Shown here: piece by piece, positions 26,034-34,614 of the stretch
How positions within the stretch are numbered: the first letter of the stretch is position 1
Layout of the letters: each line of letters opens with the position of its first letter
Position numbers and translations under genes: made by a program
Origin: Pseudoclavibacter triregionum
Lineage (GTDB): Bacteria > Actinomycetota > Actinomycetes > Actinomycetales > Microbacteriaceae
DNA length: 64,000 bases
Assembly (NCBI GenBank): GCA_910822395.1
Contig: OU365335.1
Location: 868,001-932,000 of the forward strand
Direction of reading: 5' to 3'
The notes under the pieces: model-generated
What the model was told of the DNA's origin: nothing
What the model saw: the letters and a program-made list of their open reading frames with translations, nothing else
Databases searched by the model: none

Positions 26034-26597
26034 GTGAAGTACCCGATCCGCATGCTCCTCGTCTGGCTCCGCGCCCTCCGCGCGCCGAGGCTCGGCATCG
26101 ACGACGTCTGCCGCACGCCGCTGCGCGTCGTCGTCGGCGACCTCGACTGGTACCGGCACGTGAACAACGGCACGTACCTCACGCTCGCCGACCTCGGCCG
26201 CCTCGACTGGATGCTCCGGACGGGCCTGTGGAAGGCGTTCGGACGCCGCGGCTGGTACCCGATCATCGCGAACTCGACGACGACCTACCGCCGCACGCTC
26301 CACCTCGGCCAGCAGCTCGTCATCGAGACGCGCCTGCTCGGCGCCGACGCGAAGGCGATCTACGTCGAGCACCGCTTCGTCGTCGACGGCGAGGTGCACG
26401 CGAAGACGATCCTGCGCTGCCGCTTCCTCTCGAAGGAGGGCACGCTCACGCCGGCGCAGATGCAGGCGCAGATCCCGGCCCTCGCGACGCTGCCGGACCG
26501 CGTGCCGGAGTGGGTGCTGCGCTGGGGCGAGGACACGAAGCTGCCGCCCTCGCGCGCGGAGTACCCGAGCGTCTGGGACGACGAGCCCGAGCGCTAG
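26034..26597 (+). CDS. acyl-CoA thioesterase-like hotdog protein
   Basis: 187 residues, 4HBT/hotdog fold. The family active-site loop appears as GDLDWYRHVNNGTYLTLAD (Asp, His, Asn-Asn). YRRTLHLGQQLVIETRL and YVEHRFVVDGEVHAKTILRCRF form the central strands. It resembles the Them6/YbgC-like branch. Predicted to hydrolyse fatty acyl-CoA or a related thioester in the cytosol. It is divergent from the MDR gene with an 92-bp shared promoter region and may be linked to acyl-CoA metabolism with it. Confidence 0.85.
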   Translation: MKYPIRMLLVWLRALRAPRLGIDDVCRTPLRVVVGDLDWYRHVNNGTYLTLADLGRLDWMLRTGLWKAFGRRGWYPIIANSTTTYRRTLHLGQQLVIETRLLGADAKAIYVEHRFVVDGEVHAKTILRCRFLSKEGTLTPAQMQAQIPALATLPDRVPEWVLRWGEDTKLPPSRAEYPSVWDDEPER

Positions 26598-26707
26598 GCG
26601 CCGCCGCGGGGCGGATGGCGGGAGCCGGATGCCCTGTCGAACAGCGCCCTCCGCGCCCGCGCTCGTCGCCGCGCCCGCGGCCTCCTCGTAATGTCCGCGG
26701 CCCCGCC

Positions 26708-26713
26708 TAGCGT
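26708..26713 (+). promoter_or_regulatory. -10 box TAGCGT
   Basis: TAGCGT lies 7 nt before the ATG at 26721 and rules out the upstream in-frame ATG at 26691. Confidence 0.55.
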
Positions 26714-26720
26714 CGACGCC

Positions 26721-27863
26721 ATGACCTCGCCCGCGATCGGCGCGCGCCCCCGGCGCCCGCACCTCCCGCAGCATCCGCCTGCGGGCCGCGCCCTCGCGCG
26801 CCCGCCGGCGCTCGGCCGGCAGCGCCTGCGGCCCGAGGCTCCAGCCGCGCCGGTCCCGCGCGCGGAGACCGTCTACCGCCCCGCCGATCCGCTCGACGTG
26901 CGGCTCACCCTCGGCCCGCTCCTGCGCGGCCGCTCCAACCCCGTCGCGAAGCTCGACCTCCGGACGGGCGACGTCTGGCTCACGACCCTGCGCGGCGGCG
27001 GGGCGACGCTCGTCGTCCGGCCGGTCCGCGACGGGGCGCGCGTCGTCGCCTGGGGTCCCGGCGCCGAGCAGGCGGTCGCCGACGCGCCGGAGCTCCTCGG
27101 CCGCGGCGACGCGCGCGAGGAGCTCGACCTCGCCGGGCATCCCTGGCTCGCGGAGACGGCGCGCCGACACCCGGGTCTTCGGCTGTGCCGCACGAACGCC
27201 GTCTTCGAGTCGCTCGCGCCCGCGATCCTCGAGCAGAAGATCACCGTCGTCGAGGCCCACCGGGCCTGGGCGGCGCTCCACCGCGCGTACGCGGACCCGC
27301 CGTTCGGGCCGGCCGAGCTCGTGCCGCCCGGGATGACCATGCCGCTGCGCCCCGAGCAGTGGCGGAGCATCCCCTCGTGGGCCTGGCACCGGGCCGGCGT
27401 CGACTCCTCCCGGACGACGACCCTCCTCCGCGCCGCCGAGGTCGCGAGCGCGCTCGAGCGGACGCTCGGCCTCGACGGGCTCGAGGCGCGCGCGAGGCCG
27501 GAGCCGGCTACGGGCGCGCGGACGGGCACCGCGGAGCGGGCCGCCGCCATCCCCGGCGCCCGCGGCGGCGAGGAGATCACGCGCCGCCTCCGCTCCCTCC
27601 GGGGCGTCGGAGTGTGGACCGCGGCCGAGACGACCCAGCGCTCCCACGGCGATCCGGATGCCCCGAGCTTCGGCGACTACCACCTCGCCGCCCACGTCGG
27701 ATGGGCCTTCACCGGCGGCCCCGTCGACGACGAGGGCATGCGCGAGCTCCTCGAGCCCTGGCGGGGGCAGCGGCAGCGGGTCGTCCGGCTGCTCATGCTC
27801 TCCGGCCGCGGCAAGCCCCGCCGCGGGCCGCGCATGACCATCCAGGACCACCGGGCGATCTAG
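26721..27863 (+). CDS. DNA-3-methyladenine glycosylase family protein (AlkA-like HhH-GPD)
   Basis: Predicted DNA base-excision glycosylase, 380 residues. A basic N-terminal stretch (about 1-50) precedes an AlkA-N-like region. The HhH-GPD core begins at ILEQKITVVEAHRAW. The helix-hairpin-helix is LRSLRGVGVWTAAETTQRS and the catalytic Asp is likely in FGDYHLAAHVGWAF. No 4Fe-4S cysteines follow, in line with AlkA rather than MutY/Nth. Expected to remove alkylated bases. Not operonic with the thioesterase gene, because it has its own box. Confidence 0.85.
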   Translation: MTSPAIGARPRRPHLPQHPPAGRALARPPALGRQRLRPEAPAAPVPRAETVYRPADPLDVRLTLGPLLRGRSNPVAKLDLRTGDVWLTTLRGGGATLVVRPVRDGARVVAWGPGAEQAVADAPELLGRGDAREELDLAGHPWLAETARRHPGLRLCRTNAVFESLAPAILEQKITVVEAHRAWAALHRAYADPPFGPAELVPPGMTMPLRPEQWRSIPSWAWHRAGVDSSRTTTLLRAAEVASALERTLGLDGLEARARPEPATGARTGTAERAAAIPGARGGEEITRRLRSLRGVGVWTAAETTQRSHGDPDAPSFGDYHLAAHVGWAFTGGPVDDEGMRELLEPWRGQRQRVVRLLMLSGRGKPRRGPRMTIQDHRAI

Positions 27864-27877
27864 CAGCAGCCGAACTC

Positions 27878-27918
27878 GGTGGTCGAGGAGGCCGCGCAGC
27901 GGCCGTCTCGAAACCACC
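27878..27918. repeat. family A hairpin repeat
   Basis: GGTGGTCGAGGAGG, inner CCGCGCAGCGG, then CCGTCTCGAAACCACC. It starts 15 bp after the glycosylase stop. Confidence 0.75.
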
Positions 27919-27943
27919 ACCCCGGACGGCGGGCCGTGCCGCC

Positions 27944-27984
27944 GGTGGTTTCGAGACGCCGCCTGCGGCGGCTCCTCAACCACC
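27944..27984. repeat. family A hairpin repeat, inverted relative to 27878
   Basis: GGTGGTTTCGAGACG, inner CCGCCTGCGGCGG, then CTCCTCAACCACC. The two copies face each other with 25 bp between them, the BIME-like arrangement of REP elements. Confidence 0.75.
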
Positions 27985-28018
27985 TGCAGTGCGCAACCGC
28001 CCCGTCGCGCGCGCATGC

Positions 28019-28024
28019 CACAAT
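28019..28024 (+). promoter_or_regulatory. -10 box CACAAT
   Basis: CACAAT lies 7 nt before the ATG at 28032. Confidence 0.45.
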
Positions 28025-28031
28025 CCGAGCC

Positions 28032-28967
28032 ATGCCGCACGAGGACGTCGCCGCCCCCGAGCCGCTCGACCCGATCGCCGTCCTCGGCGACGCCCTCGTC
28101 GAGGAGCTGCGCCCCCGCAAGGCGCCCGCCCGCGAGCGCCCCGGCGGCGGCGCGCTCCGCGTCGCGATCGACCTCGCCCGCCTGGGGGATCCCTGCGTCC
28201 TCATCGCCCCGCTCGGCAAGGACGACGACGGCAAGGCCCTCCGCCGCGCCCTCCGCGACGCCGGCGTCCCGCTCCTGCCGAGCGTCGACGCCGAGCGCGG
28301 CACCGGACGGGTCGTCCTCGCCGAGAAGAAGAAGCGGATCGACGTCGAGTTCAGCGAGGCGGCCCGCGGCCGGCGCGTCCGCTTCGACGAGGTGCAGCAG
28401 GCCGCGATCGCCCGCGCGCCCTTGGTCGTCGTCGCCGGCTTCCCCTTCGACGACCGCCGCCAGCACCGGCGCCTCCTCGAGCACCTCGCGAGCCCGCAGC
28501 TGCGTCTCGTGCTCGACGCGAACCCGCGATCGGGCCTCGTCGAGGACGCCGCCGCCTACCGCGCGAACTTCGAGCGGCACGCCTCGAGCGCCCTCCTCGT
28601 GCACCTCTCGTCTCGCGACGCCGAGCTCCTCTTCGCGGCGCCCCTCGACGAGGTGACGAGCCACCTGCTCGACCTCGGCGCCGCGCACGTCCTCGCGACC
28701 GAGGGCGAGGCGGGATCCCGCTGGGTGACGCGCGAGGGGATCGACGTCCACGTCCCGATCGCGACGGGCGAGGGCCCCATCGCGAGCCCCTCGGGCGCCG
28801 GCGACCTCGTCACGGCCGTCGCGGCGAGCGAGCTGGCGCGCTTCGGGCCGCCCATCGACGACGCCGAGGCGAGGGCGATCCTCGAGCGGGCGATGGCGCT
28901 CGCGGCGAAGGCCATCCGGGGCGAATCGGGCGTGCTCGAGCCGGGGATGCTCGAAGGGCTAAGGTAG
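28032..28967 (+). CDS. PfkB-family carbohydrate/nucleoside kinase
   Basis: 311 residues of the ribokinase/PfkB fold. Visible are a GGGALRVAIDLARLG substrate-binding segment, LDANPR in the core, TEGEAGSRW preceding the active site, and PSGAGDLVTAVAAS with the catalytic Asp of the GAGD motif. The usual DTTGAGD form is altered to SPSGAGD: the anion hole is kept, but the residue before it is not the usual Asp. The substrate could be a sugar or nucleoside; no neighbouring catabolic gene helps decide. Confidence 0.85.
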   Translation: MPHEDVAAPEPLDPIAVLGDALVEELRPRKAPARERPGGGALRVAIDLARLGDPCVLIAPLGKDDDGKALRRALRDAGVPLLPSVDAERGTGRVVLAEKKKRIDVEFSEAARGRRVRFDEVQQAAIARAPLVVVAGFPFDDRRQHRRLLEHLASPQLRLVLDANPRSGLVEDAAAYRANFERHASSALLVHLSSRDAELLFAAPLDEVTSHLLDLGAAHVLATEGEAGSRWVTREGIDVHVPIATGEGPIASPSGAGDLVTAVAASELARFGPPIDDAEARAILERAMALAAKAIRGESGVLEPGMLEGLR

Positions 28968-29010
28968 CGAGCCCTCGCGCCGGCCCCGCCCGCGCCGATC
29001 CCCGCGCGCC

Positions 29011-29973
29011 CTACCGCTCGATCCCCAGCTCCCGCAGCGCGCCCGCGATCGTCTCCGCCGAGGCCTCGAGCCGCCGCCGCTCGAGCTTCGACATCGGCAC
29101 CTCGAGGATCTGCCGCACCCCGTGCCGGTCGAGCAGCGTCGGCACCGAGAGCGCGACGCCGCGGATGCCCCACTCGCCGTCGAGCACGCTCGACACCGGC
29201 ACGATCGCCCGCTCGTCGCGGAGCATCGCCTCGACGAGGCGCGCGCCCGAGAGGCCGATCGCGTAGTTCGTCGCGCCCTTGCCCGCGATGACGTGGTACG
29301 CCGCCTCGCGGACGTCCTTCGCGATGCGCTCGAGCTCCGCCTCGTTGAACGGCAGCTCGCCGTCGCGCTCCCACTCGAGGATCGGCACGGGCCCGATCGT
29401 GGCCTGCGACCAGAGCGCGAACTCCGAGTCGCCGTGCTCGCCGACGATCATCGCGTGCACCGAGGAGGGCGAGACGCCGCCCGCGAGCTTCGCGAGGATC
29501 CACCGCAGGCGCGAGGTGTCGAGCAGCGTGCCGCTCGAGAGGACGCGGCTGCTCGGCAGGCCGGAGATCCGCTGCGCGACGACGGTGAGCACGTCGCACG
29601 GGTTCGTGACGAGCACGTACACGGCGTCCGGCGCCGCCTCGACGAGCTTCGGCATGAGGTCCTCGAGGATGCGCACGTTCGTCGCCGCGAGGTCGAGGCG
29701 CGTCTGGCCGGGCTTCTGCTTCGCGCCGGCCGTGATGATGACGATGTCGGCGTCCGCGACGACCTCGAGGTCGTCGCCGCCGTGGATCTCGCTCGATCCG
29801 GTGAACTGGGTGCCGTGCGCGAGGTCGAGGATCTCGGCCTCGACCTTCGGGCGGTCGATGTCGTAGAGCGCGATCTCGCGGGCCGAGCCGCGGATGAGCG
29901 CGGCGTAGGCGAGCGAGGAGCCGACGCTCCCGGCGCCGATGATCGCGAGCTTGGTGTTCGAGGCGGTCGTCAC
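29011..29973 (-). CDS. ldh: L-lactate dehydrogenase
   Basis: NAD-dependent interconversion of pyruvate and L-lactate. 320 residues with GAGSVGSSLAYA (NAD motif), ITAGAKQKPGQTR (mobile loop; the Gln before the Lys marks lactate over malate), VTNPCDVLT, the SGTLLDTSRLR segment and the catalytic His in GEHGDSEFALW. GTG start at 29973 preceded by a TGGAGA Shine-Dalgarno, so this gene is leadered. The 3' end converges on the PfkB gene with 43 bp between stops. Confidence 0.93.
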   Translation of the reverse strand: MTTASNTKLAIIGAGSVGSSLAYAALIRGSAREIALYDIDRPKVEAEILDLAHGTQFTGSSEIHGGDDLEVVADADIVIITAGAKQKPGQTRLDLAATNVRILEDLMPKLVEAAPDAVYVLVTNPCDVLTVVAQRISGLPSSRVLSSGTLLDTSRLRWILAKLAGGVSPSSVHAMIVGEHGDSEFALWSQATIGPVPILEWERDGELPFNEAELERIAKDVREAAYHVIAGKGATNYAIGLSGARLVEAMLRDERAIVPVSSVLDGEWGIRGVALSVPTLLDRHGVRQILEVPMSKLERRRLEASAETIAGALRELGIER

Positions 29974-30114
29974 GTCGTCTCCAGACGCTGGGCGGTCGTC
30001 GGGCGGATGCGCGGGGCCGGGCATCCGTCGCGAGGCAGGGTAGGGGATCGGATGGTCGGGAAGCTGGCCTCGGCGTGTCCCCGGCGCGCGCGGCCCGCGC
30101 CGAGATCCCGTCGT

Positions 30115-30120
30115 TACCCT
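30115..30120 (+). promoter_or_regulatory. -10 box TACCCT
   Basis: TACCCT lies 6 nt before the ATG at 30127. Confidence 0.55.
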
Positions 30121-30126
30121 CGAAGC

Positions 30127-33100
30127 ATGGTCGACACCCCCCTGCCCGGAGACGCCAGCGCCGACCGCACCTCGGGGGCCGACCGCCCGCCGCACCGGGC
30201 GCGCATCGAGGGGCGCGACCTCGAGGAGGTCACCGCGCGCCGCGTCGAGCGCGCCGAGCTCGTGCGCTCCATCCGCGAGCGCCGCGGCGAGGCGGCGGCC
30301 GAGGACGCGGACGCCGCGGCCGACGCCGGCGAGCACGTCGAGCGCCTCGACCGCGAGGCCCTCGCGGCCGCCGCCGCGGGCGAGCGCCCCGTCGACCTCG
30401 CGCCGGACGACGAGCCGGAGGACCTCCCCACCCCGCAGACGCGCGGCGAGGACGGCGAGTACCTCGACGTCGACACCGACCCGACGGAGGTCGTGGAGCA
30501 CGCGGGCGAGCAGGCCGAGATCGAGCCGGCGGAGGCGGACCAGCCGGAGGCGCCGTCCGAGGCGCCGGAGCCCGACGCCGAAGCCCGGCACGACGGCGCC
30601 CGGCACGACGACCAGCACGCCGCGGACGCCCCCGCCCCCGCCATCCGCCCCCTCGCCGACGACCCCGAGCCGCCCACCGCCGCGCTCCCCGTCCTCGACG
30701 TCGCCCCGCAGGCCTCCGAGATGACGGACGCCGTGCCCGCCGCCCTCGCCCGCCTCGCCGCCTGGCGCGAGGCCGCCGACGAGGCCCAGCGCACCGCCGA
30801 GCAGGCGGTGTTCGAGGCCTCCTCCGCCCGCGCCCGCGACGCCGCCGATCCGAGCGGCGACCTCGATCGCGCCCTCCGCGAGCCCGACGGCGAGCGGTTC
30901 CTCCTCGACCTCCTCGACGACGTCGTCCGCCCCGACAACGCGATCGCCCGCGGCAACGGCCTCGGCGACCTCTCGCAGCGCCTCCCGCTGGGCCTGCGCC
31001 GCCGCACCCGCCGCGCCCTCCGCATCGGCGCCCTCGTCGGCCCGGGCCTTCCCTGGGTCGCCGTCCGCGCGATCGGCAGCACCACGCGCGGCGTCTTCGG
31101 CGACGAGGTCGTCCTCGACGTCGACCCCGAGGCGCGCTCGGCCGCCCTCGCGAGCGCGCGCGAGCACGGCGCCCTCATCCGCGCCCTCCCGCTCGGCCGC
31201 CGCATCCTCGGCGAGCAGGGCCTCCGCGAGCGCCTCGCCCGCTGCACCGTCCTCGCCGAGGAGCCGCACGTCGACGAGCTCGACCTCGACCTCGCCTCCC
31301 TCGAGCCCGCCCTCGACCTCTGGGACATGGACGGCGTCGTCGAGCGCCTCGCCGCCCGCGTCGCGCCGATCGTGCACCTCGGCGCCTCGCTCGCCCAGCC
31401 GCGCCGCGTCATGCTCCGCGTCTCGCGCTCCGAGCACCTCGAGCTCGGCGTCGCCGTGCTCCAGCGCCTCATCGCGCTGCCCGAGCTGCGCGACGCCCAG
31501 CTCGGCCTCACGATCCCCGCCGCCTTCCCGGAGAGCATCGGCCTCGCCCGCCGCCTCGCCGGCCTCGCCCACCTTCGGCGGGAGGACCTCGGCGCCCCCA
31601 TCATCCTCGCCGTCACCCGCGAGGCCTCCATCGGCCGCGAGCGGATCGCCGCCGCCGAGCACGGCTGGGCGCTCGCGAGCTTCGCGAGCGAGGAGGAGGT
31701 CGACGCGAGCGTCGCGCGCCTCCTCGACCTCCTCCTCGACCCCGAGCACGCGAACGCCGTGCGGGTCGAGCTCGACTCCCCGCACTGGCGCGACCAGGCG
31801 CTCGCCCTCTCGCTCGCCGAGGCCCGGCGCCTCCTCGCCTCGCTGCGGATCGTCCTGCCCTGGGGCGAGCGCGCCGAGGCGCTCGGCCGCCTCGCCGACT
31901 CGGGCTGCCAGCTCGTGCTCCGCGCCCCGCTCGCGCCCGACGCGACCCTGCGCGCCGCCGTGCCGTACCTCGTGGGGCGCGTGCGGGCGAAGGCCGCGGC
32001 GCTCGCGGGGCTCGAGCGGACGGCCATCCTGCCCCGCGGAGCGCGCGCCGCGAGCCGCGACGCCGACGGCGGCCACCCGGACGACATCCGCCTCCTCGAC
32101 GCGGTCGGCTCCCGCGGCGCCCTCGCGACCGGCCCGCTCCGCTCGCAGGAGCGCGTCGATGCCGACGACGCCGCGACGGTCACCGCCGGCATCGAGCTCG
32201 AGCTCTTCCCCGCCGGGATCTTCGCCGACGACGACCCGGGCTACGAGCGCGTCCGCGAGAGCGGGGGCCGGATGGCCGCCGACCGCGCCGCCGCGCCCGG
32301 CTCCGCGCTCCCCGAGCTCGAGGGCAACCCGGCCGAGTCGGGCCCGCTGCCCGGCCTCACGCAGGTCGTGCTGGGCCTGCGCCGCGGACGCATCCTCCGC
32401 AACACCTTCCGGCACGCGCCGGCCACCGACCCGTCGATCGCGGCGAACCGCGAGTGGGGCCTGCGCATCCAGCGCCGCGTCGCCCGCAGCGAGCTCGGCA
32501 TCGCCGAGGCCGAGCACCACCGCGTCCGCAGCGCCGAGCAGATCGAGGACCTCCTCGCCTCCGCGAAGGCCGCGAGCGGGCCGTGGGGCGAGCGCCCCGG
32601 CTGGGAGCGCGCCGCCGTGCTCGAGAAGGTCGCGAAGGCGCTCGAGGCGAACCGCGCCCGCCTCATCGAGACGGTCATGAGCGAGTCCGGGACGCCCTTC
32701 AACGAGGTCGACCACGAGCTCAGCCGCGTCATCGACTTCGCGAGCCACTCCGCCCACCTCGCCCGCCAGCTCGACCGGATGCAGGGGGCCGCGTTCTCGC
32801 CCGTCGGCATCTCGCTCGTCGTCCCCTCCGGCATCGCGAACCTCTCGGCCTCGGCCTCGTCGACCTTCGGGGCGCTCGCGGCGGGCTCGGCGGTCATCCT
32901 GCAGTCCGAGCCCGGCGTCATGCGCGCCCACGCCGTCTTCGCGCGCGTGCTCTGGGACGCCGAGCTGCCGCAGGATCTCGTGCAGCTCGCCGTCTGCGAC
33001 GACGACCGCTTCAGCGACGAGGCGCTCTCGCGCGAGCTCGTCACCGACCGCCGCGTCGAGCGCGTGCTCCTCACGGGCGAGTGGGAGGCGGCGCGCGACA

Positions 33101-34515
33101 TGCTCCGATGGCGCAAGGACCTCCCGCTCATCGGCGGCGCGAGCGGGAAGAACGCGATGATCGTCGCGCCCTCGGCCGACCTCGAGGACGCCGCGTGGGA
33201 CATCGTCCGCAGCGCCTTCGTCGGCACCGGGCAGACGCCCGCGCACCTCTCGACGGTCATCCTCGTCGGCTCGCTCGGGCGCTCGGAGCGCTTCCTCGAG
33301 CTGCTCGCCGACGCCGCAGCCTCGATCCGCGTCGGCTACCCGAGCGACCCCTCGGCGATCGTCGGGCCGCTCGCGCGTCCGGCGACCGGGCAGCTCCGCT
33401 ACGCGCTCGGGGAGCTTGGCGAGGGCGAGTCGTGGCTCGTCGAGCCGCGCCAGCTCGACGACACGGGGCGGCTGTGGACGCCGGGCATCCGCCTCGGCGT
33501 GCAACCCGGCTCCTTCGTCCACACGACGAGCTTCGCGGCGCCGGTCATCGGCGTCATGACAGCGCTCACCCTCGACGAGGCGATCCGGATGCAGAACGCG
33601 ACCGCGTACGGCCTCTCCGCGGGCCTCCACTCGCGCGACCGCACCGAGATCGCCGAGTGGATCCGACGCGTCGAGGCGGGCAACCTCTACGTGAACCGGG
33701 ACCTGCTCGGCAACCAGGTGCAGCGCATGCCCTTCGGCGGCTGGAAGCGCTCGAACGTCGGCACCCGCTACAAGTCGGGCGGACCGAACCAGCTCATCTC
33801 GCTCGGCTCGTGGCGCCCCGACCACGGCGAGCAGTCGCAGACCCTTCACCTGCGCGGGCTCGAGCCGCGCGCCCGCGAGCTCATCGAGGCGGCGCAGACG
33901 CACCTCGCCTACGAGGAGTTCGAGGTCGTGCGCCGCAGCGCGCTCTCGGACCAGATCGCCTGGAACGAGGAGTTCGGCGAGGCGGCCGACGTGACGAGCC
34001 TGCCGTTCGAGCGGAACCTGCTCCGCTACGTGCCGGTGCCGGCGACGATCCGTGTGCAGGAGGGGGCCGAGCTCGCGGAGCTCGTGCGCCTGCTCGTCGC
34101 CTCGCAGATCGCCCGCTCGCGCCGCGTCGACCTCACGACCGGCATCGAGGTGCCCGCCCCGCTGCGGACGCTCGTCGAGGCCTGGGGCATCACGGTCCGC
34201 GACGAGACGGACGCCGCGTTCCTCGCGCGCCTCGAGGCGGGCGGCGGCGACTCCCTCCGTATCCGCCTCGTCGGCGGCGGCCGCGGCTCGGTCTGTCAGG
34301 CGCTCGGCGCCGACGCGGACGCCTCGGTCTGGTCCGACCCGGTCACGCCCGCCGGCCGCGTCGAGCTCCTCCCGTTCCTCCGCGAGCAGTCGATCTCGCT
34401 CCGCGCCCACCGCTTCGGCGAGCCCGATGACCTCGTCGCCGAGCTCTTCCCCCACGAGAAGCTCGTCGACCCCTCCGCCCCCATCTCCGACCCCGGCAAC
34501 CCCGTTCACGGATAG
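30127..34515 (+). CDS. PutA-like protein, probably catalytically inactive in both domains
   Basis: 1462 residues with the layout of bifunctional proline dehydrogenase / P5C dehydrogenase. There is an acidic, disordered N-terminal region (about 1-200), a PRODH-like barrel (about 240-640), an ALDH-like domain (about 745-1230) and a 230-residue C-terminal extension. Key residues differ from active PutA. The oxyanion Asn of PPWNFP is replaced (VPSGIAN, Ile903). The general-base Glu of LAETSGKN is Gly (LIGGASGKN, Gly1004). The catalytic Cys of GQKCSA is Pro (GQTPAH, Pro1038). The KGA and ASHN motifs of the PRODH barrel are also not recognisable (residues 492-503 read IILAVTREASIG). The frame is intact, with normal codon use, so it is not a decayed pseudogene. 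It may be a pseudoenzyme with a binding or scaffolding role; proline catabolism should not be assumed. Confidence 0.8.
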   Translation: MVDTPLPGDASADRTSGADRPPHRARIEGRDLEEVTARRVERAELVRSIRERRGEAAAEDADAAADAGEHVERLDREALAAAAAGERPVDLAPDDEPEDLPTPQTRGEDGEYLDVDTDPTEVVEHAGEQAEIEPAEADQPEAPSEAPEPDAEARHDGARHDDQHAADAPAPAIRPLADDPEPPTAALPVLDVAPQASEMTDAVPAALARLAAWREAADEAQRTAEQAVFEASSARARDAADPSGDLDRALREPDGERFLLDLLDDVVRPDNAIARGNGLGDLSQRLPLGLRRRTRRALRIGALVGPGLPWVAVRAIGSTTRGVFGDEVVLDVDPEARSAALASAREHGALIRALPLGRRILGEQGLRERLARCTVLAEEPHVDELDLDLASLEPALDLWDMDGVVERLAARVAPIVHLGASLAQPRRVMLRVSRSEHLELGVAVLQRLIALPELRDAQLGLTIPAAFPESIGLARRLAGLAHLRREDLGAPIILAVTREASIGRERIAAAEHGWALASFASEEEVDASVARLLDLLLDPEHANAVRVELDSPHWRDQALALSLAEARRLLASLRIVLPWGERAEALGRLADSGCQLVLRAPLAPDATLRAAVPYLVGRVRAKAAALAGLERTAILPRGARAASRDADGGHPDDIRLLDAVGSRGALATGPLRSQERVDADDAATVTAGIELELFPAGIFADDDPGYERVRESGGRMAADRAAAPGSALPELEGNPAESGPLPGLTQVVLGLRRGRILRNTFRHAPATDPSIAANREWGLRIQRRVARSELGIAEAEHHRVRSAEQIEDLLASAKAASGPWGERPGWERAAVLEKVAKALEANRARLIETVMSESGTPFNEVDHELSRVIDFASHSAHLARQLDRMQGAAFSPVGISLVVPSGIANLSASASSTFGALAAGSAVILQSEPGVMRAHAVFARVLWDAELPQDLVQLAVCDDDRFSDEALSRELVTDRRVERVLLTGEWEAARDMLRWRKDLPLIGGASGKNAMIVAPSADLEDAAWDIVRSAFVGTGQTPAHLSTVILVGSLGRSERFLELLADAAASIRVGYPSDPSAIVGPLARPATGQLRYALGELGEGESWLVEPRQLDDTGRLWTPGIRLGVQPGSFVHTTSFAAPVIGVMTALTLDEAIRMQNATAYGLSAGLHSRDRTEIAEWIRRVEAGNLYVNRDLLGNQVQRMPFGGWKRSNVGTRYKSGGPNQLISLGSWRPDHGEQSQTLHLRGLEPRARELIEAAQTHLAYEEFEVVRRSALSDQIAWNEEFGEAADVTSLPFERNLLRYVPVPATIRVQEGAELAELVRLLVASQIARSRRVDLTTGIEVPAPLRTLVEAWGITVRDETDAAFLARLEAGGGDSLRIRLVGGGRGSVCQALGADADASVWSDPVTPAGRVELLPFLREQSISLRAHRFGEPDDLVAELFPHEKLVDPSAPISDPGNPVHG

Positions 34516-34542
34516 CCGCGCGTCCCCGCGCGCCCGCCGGCT

Positions 34543-34610
34543 GCCAGATTCCCACCCGCTCGCGGCACACGGAAATACTCGGCGTCTGCCTCGTCTGGGT
34601 GGAGATCTGG
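34543..34610. repeat. hairpin repeat flanking the DUF559 gene, 3' side
   Basis: The ends CCAGATTCCCACCC and GGGTGGAGATCTGG pair at 12 of 14 positions, so the unit is itself a hairpin. Its reverse complement matches 35631-35693 on the other side of the gene. It ends 4 bp before the gene's stop codon. Confidence 0.7.
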
Positions 34611-34614
34611 AGTA

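Noticed and set aside
29011-34509. 1832-codon open frame on the minus strand opposite the PutA-like gene
   Set aside because: Only its 3' part (29011-29973) encodes lactate dehydrogenase. The rest is low-complexity Arg/Glu/Gly translation produced by GC-rich third positions of the plus-strand gene.
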